In this document: piece after piece, positions 26,395 through 34,009 of the stretch
Layout of the letters: every line of letters starts with the position of its first letter
Numbering within the stretch: the stretch's first letter is position 1
From: Pseudomonas viridiflava
GTDB taxonomy: Bacteria > Pseudomonadota > Gammaproteobacteria > Pseudomonadales > Pseudomonadaceae
Length of the DNA: 64,000 nt
Assembly: GCF_900585905.1 (NCBI RefSeq)
Contig: NZ_UTVH01000095.1
Span: 1 to 64,000, forward strand
Direction of reading: 5' to 3'
Translations under genes and position numbers: made by a program
The notes under the pieces: generated by a model
Database searches by the model: none
Seen by the model: only the letters and a program-made list of their open reading frames with translations
What the model was told of the DNA's origin: nothing

Positions 26395-27765
26395 TCAGAT
26401 ACGCTTGGCCTGGGCCGCCGCGTTGCCGATGTAATTGGCCGGGGTGAGCTTGCTCAGCTCTGCCTTGGCCTCTTCCGGCATGTCCAGTGCGTCGATGAAA
26501 GTCTGCAGGGCCTGTGGGCTGATGCCCTTGCCGCGTGTCAGTTCTTTCAGCTTCTCGTACGGGTTTTCAATGTTGTAGCGGCGCATGACGGTCTGGATCG
26601 GCTCGGCCAGGACTTCCCAGCAAGCGTCCAGGTCAGCGGCGATCTTCTGCTCGTTGAGCTCCAGCTTGCTGATGCCCTTGAGGCTGGCTTCATAGGCAAT
26701 GACGCTGTGAGCGAAGCCGACACCGAGGTTGCGCAGCACGGTGGAGTCGGTCAGGTCACGCTGCCAGCGCGAAATTGGCAGCTTGCTCGCCAGGTGCTGG
26801 AACAGCGCATTGGCGATGCCCAGGTTGCCCTCGGAGTTTTCGAAGTCGATCGGGTTGACCTTGTGCGGCATGGTCGATGAACCGATCTCGCCAGCAATGG
26901 TGCGCTGCTTGAAATAGCCCAGGGATATGTAGCCCCAGATATCGCGATCGAAATCGATCAGGATGGTGTTGAAGCGCGCGATCGCGTCGAACAGCTCGGC
27001 AATGTAGTCATGCGGCTCGATCTGCGTGGTGTAGGGGTTGAAGCCAAGGCCCAGTTCGTCTTCGATGAACGCGCGCGCGTTGGCTTCCCAGTCGATGGCC
27101 GGGTAGGCCGACAGGTGCGCGTTGTAGTTGCCCACGGCACCGTTGATCTTGCCCAGCAATGGCACAGCTGCGATCTGGGCGATCTGGCGCTCCAGGCGAT
27201 ACACCACGTTCGCCAGCTCTTTGCCCAGCGTGGTTGGCGAGGCGGGCTGGCCGTGAGTGCGCGACAGCATCGGCACGTCGGCGAAACGGATGGCCAGTTC
27301 GCGGATGGCTTCGGCGGTCTGGCGCATCAGCGGCAGCATCACCTCGTCGCGGCCTTCACGCAGCATCAGCGCGTGAGACAGGTTGTTGATGTCCTCGCTG
27401 GTGCAGGCAAAGTGAATGAACTCGCTGACGTTCTCCAGCTCCGGCAGCTTGGCAGCCTGTTCCTTGAGCAGATACTCCACGGCCTTGACGTCGTGGTTGG
27501 TGGTGCGCTCGATTTCCTTCACACGCTCGGCGTGGTTGATCGAGAAGTCTGCTGCCAGCGTGTCGAGGATCGCATTGGCTTCGGCTGAAAAAGCCGGCAC
27601 TTCGCTGATCTGCGGATGCGCGGCCAGACGCTGGAGCCAGCGGACCTCGACCATGACACGAAAACGGATCAGGCCGTATTCGCTGAAAATAGGGCGCAGG
27701 GCCTGGGTTTTGCCGGCGTAACGGCCGTCAACAGGGGATACCGCAGTGAGCGAAGAAAGCTGCAT
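26395..27765 (-). CDS. purB: Adenylosuccinate lyase
   Basis: 456 residues from ATG 27765 (MQLSSLTAVSPVDGRYAG), the usual Pseudomonas length; an upstream in-frame extension lacks family similarity. It acts twice in purine synthesis, releasing fumarate from SAICAR and from adenylosuccinate. The fumarase/aspartase superfamily signature GSSTMPHKVNPIDFEN is intact; the active-site His lies in TSEDINNLSHAL/TRTHGQPASP segments. It belongs to the gene series nudJ-mnmA-hflD-purB. Confidence 0.97.
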   Translation of the reverse strand: MQLSSLTAVSPVDGRYAGKTQALRPIFSEYGLIRFRVMVEVRWLQRLAAHPQISEVPAFSAEANAILDTLAADFSINHAERVKEIERTTNHDVKAVEYLLKEQAAKLPELENVSEFIHFACTSEDINNLSHALMLREGRDEVMLPLMRQTAEAIRELAIRFADVPMLSRTHGQPASPTTLGKELANVVYRLERQIAQIAAVPLLGKINGAVGNYNAHLSAYPAIDWEANARAFIEDELGLGFNPYTTQIEPHDYIAELFDAIARFNTILIDFDRDIWGYISLGYFKQRTIAGEIGSSTMPHKVNPIDFENSEGNLGIANALFQHLASKLPISRWQRDLTDSTVLRNLGVGFAHSVIAYEASLKGISKLELNEQKIAADLDACWEVLAEPIQTVMRRYNIENPYEKLKELTRGKGISPQALQTFIDALDMPEEAKAELSKLTPANYIGNAAAQAKRI

Positions 27766-27822
27766 GGGGTGCTCTCGTACTGTCAGGCAACGAAAAGGGG
27801 CGCGTATCATACCTGAAAATCG

Positions 27823-27841
27823 AGGCGGATCGGCTCCGCCT
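27823..27841 (-). terminator. Possible weak terminator after hflD
   Basis: AGGCGGA-loop-TCCGCCT forms a 7-bp stem; on the minus strand it is followed by CGATTTTCAG. The T-run is short. It lies 57 bases past the hflD stop. Confidence 0.4.
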
Positions 27842-27897
27842 GACCAGCGTATGCGACGCGGGGCGTGTCAGCGATGCCCTGAAGGCACCTGGACGTT

Positions 27898-28518
27898 TCA
27901 CGGGTTCATCAGGGGATACAGTTCTTTCAACAGCTTGCGGCGACTGAACACCAGCTGCCAGCGATGGCCGCCCACCTGGCGCCAGAGCCGCGCGGAGCGA
28001 ATACCGGCCAGCAGCAGGGCGCGAATTTTCGAGGCGTTGCTTGGTTGCTGCAGGTTGCGCATGTCGCCATGCACCTGGATGCGCTGGCGCAACGTGCTCA
28101 GGGTGTCTTGGTACAGGGCGCCGCAGGCGGCAATCACGTTCTCGTGGGCAATGCCGAAGTGTTCGACCTGGGATTGAATCTGCGGCAGGCGCTTGCCGAC
28201 TGTCTCGAGCATGTCCTCGCGCTTGGCCAGTTGCCGTTCCAGGCCCAGCATCGACAGGGCGTAGCGCAGCGGCTCACGCTGCAGGCTGGACGGGTCACGC
28301 TCCAGCGCACTGGCCAAGGCGCGATAACCTTCGCGCAGGTTCAGATCATCGCCGCCGTAAACCTCCAGCGTGTCCTTGGGATCCTGCACTAGCAGGCTGC
28401 CGAGCATGCAGCCCAGTGCCGCCTCGCTGCTCTGACCCGTTTTGGCGATGCGGTCAACCAGAATCGCCGCCTGGAATACGCCAGCCAAGGCAATCAGTTG
28501 CTCCTGAATCGGGGTCAT
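27898..28518 (-). CDS. hflD: HflD homologue
   Basis: 206 residues from ATG 28518, whose first base is the last of the mnmA TGA stop (TGATG). Helical protein with conserved segments LAGVFQAAILVDRIAKTGQ, DPKDTLEVYGG, and near the C terminus ALLLAGIRSARLWRQVGG. In E. coli HflD binds phage lambda CII and promotes its loss, but the native role is unclear and may involve the neighbouring tRNA enzyme, with which it is conserved. Probably peripheral at the inner membrane. Confidence 0.93.
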   Translation of the reverse strand: MTPIQEQLIALAGVFQAAILVDRIAKTGQSSEAALGCMLGSLLVQDPKDTLEVYGGDDLNLREGYRALASALERDPSSLQREPLRYALSMLGLERQLAKREDMLETVGKRLPQIQSQVEHFGIAHENVIAACGALYQDTLSTLRQRIQVHGDMRNLQQPSNASKIRALLLAGIRSARLWRQVGGHRWQLVFSRRKLLKELYPLMNP

Positions 28519-29648
28519 CAACGCGCATCCTTGCTGTGCCAGGCTTCGGCAATTTCGATCACGCCACCGCCGAGGCAGACTTCGCCCTGGTAAAACACCA
28601 CCGACTGCCCCGGAGTAACGGCGCGCTGCGGTTCGTCGAAGGTGGCTCGGTAGCCGTCGGCGGTCTGTTCCAGCGTGCAGGCCTGGTCGCTCTGCCGGTA
28701 GCGTACCTTGGCGGTCAGGCGCTGCGGGGTGCTCAGGTCGACCGGGTTGACCCAGTAGATCTGCGACGCCATCAGCGCTCTGGAAAACAGCCAGGGATGT
28801 TCATTGCCCTGGCCAACGATCAGCTCGTTTTTCTCGAGGTCCTTGACCAGCACGTACCACGGGTCATCGCTGGCGTCCTTCAGGCCGCCGATGCCCAGCC
28901 CCTGACGCTGGCCAATGGTGTGATACATCAGGCCGCTGTGGCGACCGATGACGTCGCCTTCGGTGGTCTTGATCTCGCCGGGCTGAGCGGGCAGGTACTG
29001 ACGCAGGAAATCGGTGAAGCGGCGTTCGCCGATGAAGCAGATGCCGGTCGAGTCTTTCTTCTTGGCCGTCGCCAGGCCGTGTTTCTCGGCGATGGCGCGC
29101 ACCTGCGGCTTTTCAAGTTCGCCTACCGGAAACAGCGTTCTGGCGATCTGCTCGCCACCCACGGCATGCAAAAAGTAGCTCTGGTCCTTGTTCGGGTCCA
29201 GGCCTTTGAGCAGTTCGGTGCGGCCGTCGATATCCCGGCGACGCACGTAATGACCCGTTGCAATCAAGTCAGCGCCCAGCGACAGCGCATAGTCAAGAAA
29301 GGCTTTGAACTTGATCTCGCGGTTACACAGGATATCCGGGTTGGGCGTGCGTCCGGCTTTGTATTCGGCGAGGAAATGCTCGAACACGTTGTCCCAGTAC
29401 TCGGCGGCGAAATTGGCGGTGTGCAGCTTGATACCGATTCTGTCGCACACCGCCTGCGCGTCGGCCAGGTCTTCGCGGGCCGTGCAATAGTCCGTTCCGT
29501 CGTCTTCTTCCCAGTTCTTCATGAACAGGCCTTCCACCTGATAGCCCTGCTCCATGAGCAGAACGGCAGAAACCGAAGAGTCCACGCCGCCGGACATGCC
29601 GACAATGACGCGCTTCTTTGCTGTATCGGAAAGGCTTGAATCAGGCAT
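28518..29648 (-). CDS. mnmA: tRNA-specific 2-thiouridylase MnmA
   Basis: 376 residues. It thiolates U34 of tRNA-Lys, -Glu and -Gln, using ATP to adenylate the uridine and sulfur supplied through the Tus relay. The PP-loop SGGVDSS is at 19-25; the catalytic nucleophile Cys lies in NPDILCNREIKF and the second Cys in DSTGICFIGERRF. C-terminal beta domains run to DAR. The relay proteins TusDCBE that feed it are also in this window at 48565-49952. Confidence 0.97.
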   Translation of the reverse strand: MPDSSLSDTAKKRVIVGMSGGVDSSVSAVLLMEQGYQVEGLFMKNWEEDDGTDYCTAREDLADAQAVCDRIGIKLHTANFAAEYWDNVFEHFLAEYKAGRTPNPDILCNREIKFKAFLDYALSLGADLIATGHYVRRRDIDGRTELLKGLDPNKDQSYFLHAVGGEQIARTLFPVGELEKPQVRAIAEKHGLATAKKKDSTGICFIGERRFTDFLRQYLPAQPGEIKTTEGDVIGRHSGLMYHTIGQRQGLGIGGLKDASDDPWYVLVKDLEKNELIVGQGNEHPWLFSRALMASQIYWVNPVDLSTPQRLTAKVRYRQSDQACTLEQTADGYRATFDEPQRAVTPGQSVVFYQGEVCLGGGVIEIAEAWHSKDAR

Positions 29649-29708
29649 AGGAATTCAATGGGTAGCTTGGAAAAGGACGCGATTCTAACAGGCCCGGGCC
29701 TGCGAGTC

Positions 29709-30155
29709 TCACGCCTTGTCGCGCAGCAGGTCGAGGCTGAAGTGTTCACCGTGCAGGTAGTCATCGATGCAGCGCAGCACCAGCTCGCTGCGCCAGCGTT
29801 CCTGCTCGGCCAGCAATTGCTCGCGGTCGAGCCAGACCGGGCCGATGATGCCGTCGTCCAGTCGATAGTCAGGATGATGCCGCAGGGCTCTGGCGGCAAA
29901 GCAGATGCGCTGATAGGTCACACCGTTGCTGGGCGCGGTGTAGAGGTAGATGCCGACCACACTGGTCAGCTCGACGTCCCAGCCGGTTTCTTCCAGGGTT
30001 TCGCGCACGGCGGCGCGTTGCAGGGATTCGTCGGGATCAAGATGACCGGCGGGTTGGTTAAGGACCGCCTTGCCGCCCTTGAGTTCTTCAACCATCAGGA
30101 AGCGGCCCTGATCTTCGACGATCGTGGCGACAGTGACGTGGGCTTGCCAGTTCAT
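29709..30155 (-). CDS. nudJ: NUDIX hydrolase, NudJ family
   Basis: 148 residues. The Nudix box is complete: GHLDPDESLQRAAVRETLEE begins at about residue 37, giving G-x5-E-x7-RE-x2-EE-x-G. NudJ of E. coli cleaves phosphate from nucleoside tri- and diphosphates and from thiamine pyrophosphate precursors. The order nudJ-mnmA-hflD-purB is the same as in E. coli, which supports the assignment. The gap to mnmA is 60 bases. Confidence 0.88.
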   Translation of the reverse strand: MNWQAHVTVATIVEDQGRFLMVEELKGGKAVLNQPAGHLDPDESLQRAAVRETLEETGWDVELTSVVGIYLYTAPSNGVTYQRICFAARALRHHPDYRLDDGIIGPVWLDREQLLAEQERWRSELVLRCIDDYLHGEHFSLDLLRDKA

Positions 30156-30247
30156 GGATTGGGTGCTCGCTGGTTTATGCCTGGAATGATCTGTAGGAGA
30201 TTGCCGGGTGTCCCTGACTCAGCGCGGTTGCGCAGAAAACGGGTGGA

Positions 30248-30327
30248 CTGTAGGAGCCAACTTGTTGGTGAGACGTCGGGCCTGCATAGTCAGAAATTCC
30301 GCCTCGCCAACGAGTTGGCTCCTACAG
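30248..30327. repeat. REP pair, TGTAGGAGCCAAC type
   Basis: CTGTAGGAGCCAAC-TTGTTGG starts at 30248 and its inverted copy CCAACGAGTTGGCTCCTACAG ends at 30327. The two arms can form a large cruciform. It lies between nudJ and the idh terminator. A shortened related motif recurs at 61862-61903. Confidence 0.85.
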
Positions 30328-30396
30328 ATTCAAGTTCGCAGCGATACAGTGTGGCGCCAGACACCGGACAGGCCCGGATACATCGGATCTCAGAAA

Positions 30397-30427
30397 CACA
30401 AACCCCGGCACGGAGCCGGGGTTTGTG
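30397..30427 (-). terminator. idh terminator
   Basis: CACAAACCCCGGC and GCCGGGGTTTGTG are perfect complements around a 5-base loop, 15 bases past the idh stop. On the minus strand it reads into GGGTTTGTGTTTC, so the T-run is partial. Confidence 0.75.
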
Positions 30428-30441
30428 CAGGGCAGAGCGCC

Positions 30442-32670
30442 TTAAACCAGCGAAGCAATCGCCGCATTAAGGGTTGCGCTCGGGCGCATGACCTTGCGAG
30501 TCAGCTCCGGGTTCGGATAGTAGTAACCACCGATGTCCGCAGGCTTGCCTTGCACGGCGTTCAACTCGGCAACGATCTTTTCTTCGTTGTCGGCCAGGGT
30601 TTTGGCCACTGGGCTGAACTGCGCCTTGAGGGCCGCATCGTCGTCCTGCGCTGCCAGGGCTTGCGCCCAGAACAATGCCAGGTAGAAGTGGCTGCCGCGG
30701 TTGTCGATGTTGCCGACTTTGCGCGAAGGCGACTTGTTGCGGTCGAGGAACTCACCGGTAGCCTGGTCCAGGGTTTTGGACAGTACCAGCGCTTTCGGAT
30801 TGTTGTAGGTCGTGCCCAGATGCTCAAGGGAAGCAGCCAGGGCGAGGAACTCACCGAGGGAATCCCAGCGCAGGAAGTTTTCTTCGACCAGTTGCTGCAC
30901 GTGCTTGGGTGCCGAACCGCCAGCGCCGGTTTCGAACAGGCCGCCGCCGTTCATCAGAGGCACAATGGACAGCATCTTGGCGCTGGTGCCCAGTTCCATG
31001 ATCGGGAACAGGTCAGTCAGGTAGTCGCGCAACACGTTCCCGGTTACCGAAATGGTGTCCTGGCCAGCACGGGTGCGCTCCAGGGTAAACGCCATGGCTT
31101 CAACCGGCGACATGACACGAATGTCCAGGCCTGCGGTGTCGTGGTCGGCAAGGTACTTTTCGACTTTCTTGATCATTTCAGCGTCGTGGGCGCGAGCCGG
31201 GTCCAGCCAGAACACGGCGGGCGTGCTGCTGGCGCGGGCACGATTGACCGCCAGTTTGACCCAGTCCTGAATCGGCGCGTCCTTGGCCTGGCACATGCGC
31301 CAGATGTCGCCTTCTTCGACGTTCTGCTCCATCAGCACCTTGCCGGTCTGGTCAGTGACCCGAACAACGCCTGCGGCAGCCATCTGAAACGTCTTGTCGT
31401 GGGAGCCGTATTCTTCGGCTTTCTGCGCCATCAGGCCAACGTTGGGCACACTGCCCATGGTCGTAGGATCGAAGGCGCCGTGTTTCTTGCAGTCGTCGAT
31501 CACGGCCTGGTAGATGGTCGCGTAGCAGCGATCCGGGATAACAGCCTTGGTGTCGTGCAACTGGCCGTCGGTGCCCCACATCTTGCCCGAGTCGCGGATC
31601 ATCGCTGGCATCGACGCGTCGACTATCACATCGCTTGGCACGTGCAGGTTGGTGATGCCTTTGTCCGAATTGACCATCGCCAGCGGCGCGCGCACCGCGT
31701 AGACAGCCTGGATGTCAGCCTTGATTTCAGCCTGTTTGTCGGCTGGCAGGGTGCTGATGCGGTCGTACAGGTCGCCAATGCCGTTGTTCAGGTTGAAACC
31801 AACCTGCTTGAGTACTTCGGCGTGCTTGCTCAGCGCGTCCTGATAGTACTCGGCCACGATCTGACCGAACATGATCGGGTCGGAGACTTTCATCATGGTC
31901 GCTTTCAAATGCACCGAAAGCAGCACGCCCTTTGCCTTGGCGTCTTCGATTTCAGCAGCAATGAAGCTGCGCAGGGCGTTTTTGCTCATGACCGAGCAAT
32001 CGATGATCTCGCCTTCTTTGACGGCGGTCTTTTCCTTCAGAACGGTGGCTGTGCCGTTCTGGGTGATCAGTTCGATCTTCACGCTGCCTGCAGCATCGAT
32101 CAGCGTCGATTTTTCGCTGCCATAGAAGTCGCCGTTGCTCATGTGTGCAATGTGCGACTTGGAGTCAGCGCTCCAGGCACCCATCTTGTGCGGGTGCTTG
32201 CGGGCGTAGTTCTTGACCGACAGGGGCGCGCGGCGGTCGGAGTTGCCTTCACGCAGTACCGGGTTCACGGCGCTGCCTTTGGTCTTGTCGTAGCGGGCGC
32301 GGACGTCTTTTTCGGCGTCGGTGGCAGGCGTCTCCGGGTAATCGGGAATTTTGAAACCCAGGTCCTGCAGCTCTTTGATGGTCGCCTTCAGTTGCGGCAC
32401 CGAAGCGCTGATGTTCGGCAACTTGATGATGTTGGCTTCTGGCGTGGTGGCCAGCGTGCCCAGCTCGGCGAGATGGTCGCCGATCTGCTGATCAGCGCTC
32501 AGTGATTCCGGGAAGCTTGCCAGAATACGACCCGCCAGGGAGATGTCTCGCGTCTCGACGTCGATATCGGAGGAGGCGGTGAAGGCTTCGATGATGGGCA
32601 GAAGCGAATAGGTGGCGAGGGCAGGGGCTTCGTCAGTGAAGGTGTAGATGATCTTCGAGCGGTTGGACAT
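30442..32670 (-). CDS. idh: Monomeric NADP-dependent isocitrate dehydrogenase
   Basis: 742 residues from ATG 32670 (MSNRSKIIYTFTDEAPA); the open frame continues upstream but not as family sequence. It oxidises isocitrate to 2-oxoglutarate with NADP and competes with AceA for substrate. The length near 740 and the segments SDRRAPLSVKNYARKHPHKMG, AHMSNGDFYGSEKS and VFWLDPARAHDAEMIKKVEK mark the monomeric (Idh-II) class, unrelated in layout to the 420-residue dimeric Icd. No dimeric icd is found in this window. Confidence 0.97.
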   Translation of the reverse strand: MSNRSKIIYTFTDEAPALATYSLLPIIEAFTASSDIDVETRDISLAGRILASFPESLSADQQIGDHLAELGTLATTPEANIIKLPNISASVPQLKATIKELQDLGFKIPDYPETPATDAEKDVRARYDKTKGSAVNPVLREGNSDRRAPLSVKNYARKHPHKMGAWSADSKSHIAHMSNGDFYGSEKSTLIDAAGSVKIELITQNGTATVLKEKTAVKEGEIIDCSVMSKNALRSFIAAEIEDAKAKGVLLSVHLKATMMKVSDPIMFGQIVAEYYQDALSKHAEVLKQVGFNLNNGIGDLYDRISTLPADKQAEIKADIQAVYAVRAPLAMVNSDKGITNLHVPSDVIVDASMPAMIRDSGKMWGTDGQLHDTKAVIPDRCYATIYQAVIDDCKKHGAFDPTTMGSVPNVGLMAQKAEEYGSHDKTFQMAAAGVVRVTDQTGKVLMEQNVEEGDIWRMCQAKDAPIQDWVKLAVNRARASSTPAVFWLDPARAHDAEMIKKVEKYLADHDTAGLDIRVMSPVEAMAFTLERTRAGQDTISVTGNVLRDYLTDLFPIMELGTSAKMLSIVPLMNGGGLFETGAGGSAPKHVQQLVEENFLRWDSLGEFLALAASLEHLGTTYNNPKALVLSKTLDQATGEFLDRNKSPSRKVGNIDNRGSHFYLALFWAQALAAQDDDAALKAQFSPVAKTLADNEEKIVAELNAVQGKPADIGGYYYPNPELTRKVMRPSATLNAAIASLV

Positions 32671-33047
32671 TTGGTATGAACTCTCTGTTTTGCTGAGCAT
32701 GCACAAAATCTCGATACGCGCAGGGTATGCACTTTGCTCGCAGCCTTTTTCGGAGGCTGAGTCGAGGTTTATTCGCGATGATGGTGGTAGGTGCATCAGT
32801 CGAGCGTCAAGCGGTCGAGCGGCGCGGCTGCAGGACATGCAACGGCGCCAGGCCTGTTTCCGGGCGGTCTGACCTTATGACCCGTTAGTCACGCGGCAGA
32901 GTATAACAAACCCGTGGCGCCAGGCATTAATGCTAAGCGCGGTAAGCCGTTGAGGGTATTGGCCGTTAGTCGACGACGGGCGCTTGGGGCGGGAGCCTGT
33001 TGATGTGTAAGCATTTATTACGCATCTTCCAAGCGTTGTGCCTGGAT
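32671..33047. other. Gene-free region between idh and the cspD terminator
   Basis: About 377 bases with no credible reading frame; it should hold the idh promoter. In P. aeruginosa the dimeric icd gene lies between idh and cspD, as I recall; nothing resembling it can be read here. No clear repeats were seen. Confidence 0.6.
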
Positions 33048-33090
33048 AAAAAAAACGGCCGACCCGGTTGAGGTTCCGGGGCGGCCGTTT
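33048..33090 (-). terminator. cspD terminator
   Basis: AAACGGCCG and CGGCCGTTT, with an inner CCGG/CCGG pairing, make a long hairpin; on the minus strand it is followed by TTTTTTTT. It lies 35 bases past the cspD stop. Confidence 0.85.
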
Positions 33091-33124
33091 CATTTCAGGC
33101 AGGCGCTTTGCAGCGGGTATGGCG

Positions 33125-33400
33125 TCAGGCGGTTACCTCCTCGGTGGCCCCGGCCGTATCCTTGACTGCATTGGCAAATGTGGCCACCTCCGGCACGATC
33201 GCTCGCTGAATGTTCACAGCATGCAAGCCTTTCGGGCCCTGGGTGATCTCGAAGCTGACCGCTTGACCGGCCTTGAGGGTTTTGTAGCCATCCATGTTGA
33301 TCACGGAATAATGAACGAATAAATCTTCGTCCTTCCCATCCTCCAGGATGAAGCCATAGCCTTTAGCATTGTTGAACCATTTGACTTTTCCGCTGAGCAT
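33125..33400 (-). CDS. cspD: Cold-shock domain protein CspD
   Basis: 91 residues from ATG 33400 (MLSGKVKWFNN), preceded by AGAGGGA. RNP-1 KGYGFI (14-19) and RNP-2 DLFVHY (26-31) bind single-stranded nucleic acid. The 25-residue C-terminal tail past the cold-shock domain (PEVATFANAVKDTAGATEEV) marks CspD, a stationary-phase inhibitor of replication in E. coli. It diverges from clpS, a conserved arrangement. Confidence 0.92.
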   Translation of the reverse strand: MLSGKVKWFNNAKGYGFILEDGKDEDLFVHYSVINMDGYKTLKAGQAVSFEITQGPKGLHAVNIQRAIVPEVATFANAVKDTAGATEEVTA

Positions 33401-33616
33401 CGTCCATCCCTCTGCAAAGGACTCCGTTAGGAGTATCATCCACTTTATCCGCCTGACCTGAAAAAATTGGTTGACTGCGCGGACCCTTTTTACCCAATGT
33501 GGGTTCTACTGTTTGTAACACTGTTTGGCCGATAGTCAAGACCCTATGGCGCTTCGTTTAAGAGCCGGTCAGGCTGCGGTCGACTCTTCATTCCGTCTTC
33601 TACGAACCTTTCTTTC

Positions 33617-33979
33617 ATGCATGCAATCAGCAAGATTCGTCTAACATCAGATCAGGACAGTCCCAATTCCCATGAGGATGACGCGGCTGGTATTGCGGTG
33701 CAGGATGCCAAGCCGACGTTGCAGGCGCCGCCGATGTACAAGGTGGTTTTGTTCAATGATGATTACACACCGATGGATTTCGTCGTCGAAGTGCTCGAGG
33801 TGTTCTTCAACCTGAATCGTGAGCTGGCGACCAAGGTCATGCTGGCCGTCCATACAGAGGGACGGGCAGTATGTGGATTGTTTACCCGCGACATCGCCGA
33901 AACCAAGGCAATGCAGGTCAACCAATACGCCAGGGAAAGCCAGCATCCGCTACTCTGTGAGATCGAGAAGGACGGTTAA
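33617..33979 (+). CDS. clpS: ATP-dependent Clp protease adaptor ClpS
   Basis: 120 residues, with an unstructured N-terminal tail (1-38) and the ClpS core (VVLFNDDYTPMDFVVEVL at about 43-60, then ATKVMLAVHTEGRAVCGLF). ClpS binds N-terminal Leu, Phe, Tyr or Trp and hands such proteins to ClpA. The Asn-Asp-Asp segment and the His in VHTEG form part of the N-degron pocket. clpA follows after 30 bases, forming one operon. Confidence 0.96.
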   Translation: MHAISKIRLTSDQDSPNSHEDDAAGIAVQDAKPTLQAPPMYKVVLFNDDYTPMDFVVEVLEVFFNLNRELATKVMLAVHTEGRAVCGLFTRDIAETKAMQVNQYARESQHPLLCEIEKDG

Positions 33980-34009
33980 TCGCCGACCACTTGGGTATGA
34001 GGTGAAGCA

